In this document: positions 15,836 through 18,817 of the stretch, one piece after another
Layout: every line of letters begins with the position of its first letter
Numbering within the stretch: the stretch's first letter is position 1
Assembly (NCBI GenBank): GCA_927911695.1
Contig: CAKMQO010000245.1
Span: forward strand, 1 to 18,817
DNA from: an uncultured Gemella sp.
GTDB lineage: Bacteria; Bacillota; Bacilli; Staphylococcales; Gemellaceae
Length of the DNA stretch: 18,817 bases
Reading direction: 5' to 3'
Made by a program: the position numbers and the translations under genes
Notes under the pieces: model-generated
Database searches by the model: none
Told to the model about the DNA's origin: nothing
What the model saw: the letters and a program-made list of their open reading frames with translations, nothing else

Positions 15836-16193
15836 TATTAGTATCCCCTTTCTCTAAAATAACAAATGCCACAACCGTTGAATCAGTATGGCTTATAGTT
15901 AAATGTGTTATAAAGTCTTTGTATTCAATATAAGGTTTCCCTCTATCATCTTTTTTTACTTCTACATCATGAAAAGAAAAATCTTTGGAAATCCCAACTC
16001 CTAAAGCTTTTGAAGTAGCCTCCTTTACAGCGAAACGTCCAGCCAAAAACTCCATTTTTCTTCTATGATTTGTTATTTTATAAAAATCATTTAATTCATT
16101 TTCTGTATATAATTTTTCAAGTCGTTTTTTATCATCGACATATTTTTCAAAGCGATGAATATCGACGATATCACAACCGATTCCGTAAATCAT
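15828..16193 (-). CDS. acpS: Holo-[acyl-carrier-protein] synthase
   Basis: The protein has 121 residues, full length. It transfers 4'-phosphopantetheine from CoA to a serine of the acyl carrier protein, activating it for fatty-acid synthesis. Metal-binding Asp8 is in IGCDIVDI and Glu58 in FLAGRFAVKEATSKALG. ISHTDSTVVAFVI near the end matches the family's I-S-H-x-x-x-x-A motif. GAGGT stands about six bases before the ATG. It heads the acpS-alr-tex-oatA run; an acpS-alr pair is common in Bacilli. A terminator lies upstream, after the zinc peptidase gene, so a promoter between 16200 and 16380 is expected. The frame is intact. Confidence 0.95.
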   Translation of the reverse strand: MIYGIGCDIVDIHRFEKYVDDKKRLEKLYTENELNDFYKITNHRRKMEFLAGRFAVKEATSKALGVGISKDFSFHDVEVKKDDRGKPYIEYKDFITHLTISHTDSTVVAFVILEKGDTNND

Positions 16194-16224
16194 TTTTTAC
16201 CTCTTCATTATATAGTCTTACATT

Positions 16225-16230
16225 ATTATA
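16225..16230 (-). promoter_or_regulatory. Likely acpS operon -10 element
   Basis: On the minus strand TATAAT (16230-16225) is preceded by TGA, an extended -10; the -35 (TTTCAT at 17 bases) is poor. A TTGACA at 16309-16304 with a weak TAAATA -10 could be a second promoter further up. Confidence 0.5.
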
Positions 16231-16380
16231 TCACTAATATAGATATTATGAAAGAAATATTAGCTTTATATTCAGCTTTATTATTTACATAAGTTTAGTA
16301 CTCTGTCAAAACAGTCTTCACTATAATTAAATTAGTCATTACTGCATATTTTGTAAAATATTGCACCAATTTAACAAAAA

Positions 16381-16408
16381 AAGATTGCCAATTTTCATTG
16401 ACAATCTT
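16381..16408 (-). terminator. Terminator after the zinc peptidase gene
   Basis: AAGATTGTCAAT pairs with ATTGGCAATCTT (one G-U) around GAAA, followed by T7 on the minus strand. It is eight bases after the stop at 16416. Confidence 0.85.
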
Positions 16409-16415
16409 ATATTTA

Positions 16416-17141
16416 TTAATTTCTATTATTACTATTTAGTAATATGAAGACAAATCTTAACATCTCCATTAAAGCTACAACTGCTGCTGCAACATAAGTT
16501 AAAGCTGCTGCTGTTAAAACTTTACGACAGTGTCTGTGTTCTTGATCGTCTACAATGTTTAAATCAACCACTTGTTCTAATGCTCGTTTTGAAGCATCGA
16601 ACTCAACTGGTAATGTTACTACTGGAATAATACTGCAAATAGCATTAATCCTACACCAATCCAAGCAACAGTATAACCGAATTGACCAATTTAATCCTGT
16701 TAATAAAAATCCTACCATAATAAGAATAGTTGATAGGTTTCCTCCAAGATTAGCTAACGGCACTAATGAGTGTCTCCATCTCATTGGTTTGTAGTCTGCT
16801 ACTTTATCTTGAATTACGTGACCAATTTCGTGAGCTGCAATCGCTACAGAAGCAACTGTTGGTTGATCATGAACTATAGGTGAAAGTACTACAATGTTAT
16901 TAGTTGGATCATAGTGATCTGATAATTCAACTTCACCTCTTACTACTCTAACACCTGTTATTCCATTTGCTTGCATTATAATTTCTGCAACTTCTTTTCC
17001 AGTTAATCCTGATTTTGTTCTTACTTTTTTATATCTTTCGTATGTTCTTTTTACTTTGAATTGAGCCCATAAAGGAATCAGCATAATTAGTAAAAAATAA
17101 AGTATATAACTTCCTGACATTCCATAATATCCTAATGGCAT
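16416..17141 (-). CDS. yugP: Membrane zinc metallopeptidase (YugP/DUF1751-like, M48-like)
   Basis: The protein has about 241 residues. An N-terminal membrane helix (SYILYFLLIMLIPLWAQF) is followed by the soluble domain and the zinc motif AAHEIGHVIQD (His104, Glu105, His108). More membrane helices follow, and the third ligand region is probably VEFDASKRALEQ. It is the YugP-type family of integral membrane peptidases, whose substrates are unknown. Between about 16621 and 16690 the frame reads GLNWSIRLYCCLDW, which is alien to the family. One frame over, IGQFGYTVAWIGVGLM and LFAVLFQ read as a normal membrane helix. One extra T near 16686 and one lost base near 16621 compensate each other, so the frame stays open but about 22 residues are wrong. 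AGGAGGT lies seven bases before the ATG. Confidence 0.88.
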   Translation of the reverse strand: MPLGYYGMSGSYILYFLLIMLIPLWAQFKVKRTYERYKKVRTKSGLTGKEVAEIIMQANGITGVRVVRGEVELSDHYDPTNNIVVLSPIVHDQPTVASVAIAAHEIGHVIQDKVADYKPMRWRHSLVPLANLGGNLSTILIMVGFLLTGLNWSIRLYCCLDWCRINAICSIIPVVTLPVEFDASKRALEQVVDLNIVDDQEHRHCRKVLTAAALTYVAAAVVALMEMLRFVFILLNSNNRN

Positions 17142-17178
17142 ATAGATTACCTCCTAATTAGTAAAGTATATAAGAAGA

Positions 17179-17184
17179 ATTATA
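17179..17184 (-). promoter_or_regulatory. -10 element of the zinc peptidase gene
   Basis: On the minus strand, TGTGGTATAAT: TATAAT at 17184-17179 with an extended TG before it. The -35 at 17 bases is TAGAAA, weak. The start codon follows 37 bases on. Confidence 0.6.
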
Positions 17185-17329
17185 CCACATTCTAAAGTTA
17201 TTTTCTAGTATTTTGACTAAATTTTACCATTGTTAATTCATATTATTAATTTTTAATAATTTTTCATTAGTTTTTCACTATTTTTTTCAATATATTACTT
17301 AATTTATCCTTTAATTTTCAATATAAAAA

Positions 17330-17363
17330 TACGATCCAAAAGTTAAATTACTTCTAGATCGTA
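17330..17363 (-). terminator. der terminator
   Basis: On the minus strand, TACGATC (17363-17357) pairs with GATCGTA (17336-17330) with a shorter AGT/ACT pair inside, then T5 (17329-17325). It lies 22 bases after the der stop. Confidence 0.75.
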
Positions 17364-17385
17364 CTATAAATTTAAATTCTTACTA

Positions 17386-18694
17386 TTAGTTTCTTTGTCT
17401 TGCTATTAGTTTTATCGGTGTTCCTTCAAAATTGAATGAATCACGGATTCTATTTTCTAAAAATCTCTCATAAGAGAAGTGCATAAGTTCTGGATAATTC
17501 ACGAAGAACACGAATGTCGGTGGATTAATAGCAACTTGTGATGCATAGAAAATATTAAGTCTCTTACCTTTATCTTGAGGTGTTGGATTCATAGAAACAG
17601 CATCAACAACGATTTCATTAAGTGTTGAACTTTGAACACGACGTTGTCTATTTTCATATGATTCTTTAATTAATGGGAAGATGTTAAATACACGTTGTTT
17701 TGTTTTTGCTGAAACATAGATAATTTTAGCATAATCTAAGTAAGCAAAACTATCACGAATTTTTTCATCAAATTCTTTCATAGTCTTATCATCTTTAGCA
17801 ATTGCATCCCATTTATTAACAACGATAATTACGCCTTTTCCAGATTCGTGTGCATATCCTGCAACTTTCTTATCTTGTTCAATAATACCTTCCTCAGCAT
17901 TAAGAACTACTAAGACGACATCTGAACGTTCAATAGCTTTAAGAGAACGAAGTACAGAATACTTCTCACAGCTTTCATATACTTTACCACGTTTTTCTAA
18001 TACCTGCTGTATCGATTACTACATATTCATCTCCATTATGTTTGAAATCAGTATCGATTGCATCACGTGTAGTACCAGCGATATCAGATGCAATAACACG
18101 TTCTTCACCTAAAATCGTATTAATTAAACTAGATTTACCTACATTAGGACGACCGATAAGAGAGAATCTAATTTTGTCATCTTCTTCCTCTTCTTCTAAT
18201 ACTTTAAAGTTTTTACAAACTTCATCAAGTAAATCACCGATACCTAATCCATGTGATCCAGAAATTGGGAACGGATCACCAAATCCTAATGAATAGAAAT
18301 CATAAATCATATGATTCATATCAAAGTTATCAATTTTATTTACTGCTAGTACAACTGGTTTATCTGTTTTATAAAGTAATCTAGCAACTTCTTCATCATC
18401 ACTAGTTACTCCATCACGACCATTTGTTAAGAAAATAATAACATCTGCTTCATCGATTGCTAGTTCAGCTTGTGCTCTGATTTGTTTTTGGAAAGGAGTA
18501 TCTTCTAATTCGATTCCTCCAGTATCTATCATAAAGAATGAGTAATTTAACCATTCTGCTTTTGAGTATATTCTATCACGAGTAACACCTGCAACGTCTT
18601 CTACAATAGATAATCTATCACCAATAATTTTATTGAAAATTGTAGATTTACCGACATTTGGTCTACCTATTATCGCAACTGTTGGTTTTGCCAT
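17386..18694 (-). CDS. der: Ribosome-assembly GTPase Der (EngA)
   Basis: The protein has about 435 residues after removing one A from the run at 17992-17996. It has two tandem G domains: [10 protein letters not shown] (residues 10-19) with DTGGI and NKID, and a second [10 protein letters not shown] with DTAGI and NKWD. A C-terminal KH-like domain contains [20 protein letters not shown] and ends IKLIARQRN. The break falls in AGIRKRGKVYE; as given it reads AGIRKTW and stops, with the rest in the next frame. Der acts in assembly of the 50S subunit and is essential, so the shift is almost surely a sequencing error. GGAGGT lies six bases before the ATG. It is transcribed alone and ends at a terminator. 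Confidence 0.95.
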
Positions 18695-18752
18695 GTTTTT
18701 ACCTCCATATCTTTAAATTTTTAGCTAAAATAAGTAAAGTTTGATGGGAGTG

Positions 18753-18792
18753 ACTCAAAATCGCGAATTTCGAAGAAATCGATTTTTAGAGT
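18753..18792. repeat. Imperfect palindrome upstream of der
   Basis: Nested arms ACTC/GAGT, AAATCG/CGATTT and ATTTC/GAAAT around GAA form a long imperfect hairpin. Its flanks, GGGAGTG on the left and a CACCTC on the right, extend the partial symmetry. It resembles intergenic palindromic repeats common in low-GC Gram-positives, or part of a der leader. The window ends 25 bases beyond, so copy number cannot be judged. Confidence 0.35.
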
Positions 18793-18817
18793 TCACCTCG
18801 CACAGTTATTATGATAT

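Noticed and set aside
16555..16794. Plus-strand open frame inside the zinc peptidase gene
   Set aside because: Antisense shadow, and it crosses the region with compensating indels.
18042..18296. Plus-strand open frame inside der
   Set aside because: Antisense shadow; the serine-rich stretch is the complement of the Glu-rich linker of Der.
1..18817. CRISPR arrays, tRNA or rRNA genes, insertion sequences
   Set aside because: No regularly spaced repeats, no tRNA-like cloverleaf or rRNA sequence, and no transposase or integrase were seen.

Overview
The window comes from a very AT-rich Firmicute of class Bacilli. S4, S9, L13, GltX, Der, Alr and AcpS are Bacillus/Staphylococcus-like, promoters are TTGACA/TATAAT type, ribosome binding sites are strong AGGAGG, and the rpsD and rplM leaders are of Firmicute type. 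Gemella is my best guess for the genus, but that is inference.

Layout. (1) About 1-5125 is accessory DNA that looks like a decayed lysogeny module carrying defence genes. On its left are an HTH remnant, a small membrane protein, a small phage-like protein and a genuinely decayed cro-like gene. This cro remnant faces a CI/LexA-type repressor across a region with three inverted repeats. Right behind the repressor, on the same strand, come a SLATT/DUF4231-like membrane protein and a TIR-like protein, which overlap by 22 bases. Then follow a small phage protein on the opposite strand, a promoter region with two GAATTC-centred palindromes, a small beta-rich protein, and an AbiF-type HEPN gene preceded by its own promoter and a short structured RNA ending in a terminator. 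No integrase is present. (2) 5180-8786 holds rpsD with a structured leader, a class I glutamine amidotransferase diverging from an unknown 206-residue gene, and the rplM-rpsI operon with its leader. (3) 8846-18694 holds gltX, an acpS-alr-tex-oatA run (cell-wall precursor synthesis, RNA-binding Tex, peptidoglycan O-acetylation), a membrane zinc peptidase and der.

Data quality matters for every call. At least eleven genes, including the essential rpsD, alr and der, carry single-base indels, mostly in short homopolymers. The most economical explanation is sequencing error, so I give corrected gene spans rather than calling pseudogenes. The cro remnant is different: it has lost its start codon and has in-frame stops inside still-recognisable sequence, which is real decay.

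The parts most worth attention are the repressor-SLATT-TIR unit (possibly a lysogen-expressed two-gene defence system) and the RNA-AbiF unit, where the gene's ribosome binding site lies inside the RNA's own terminator stem.
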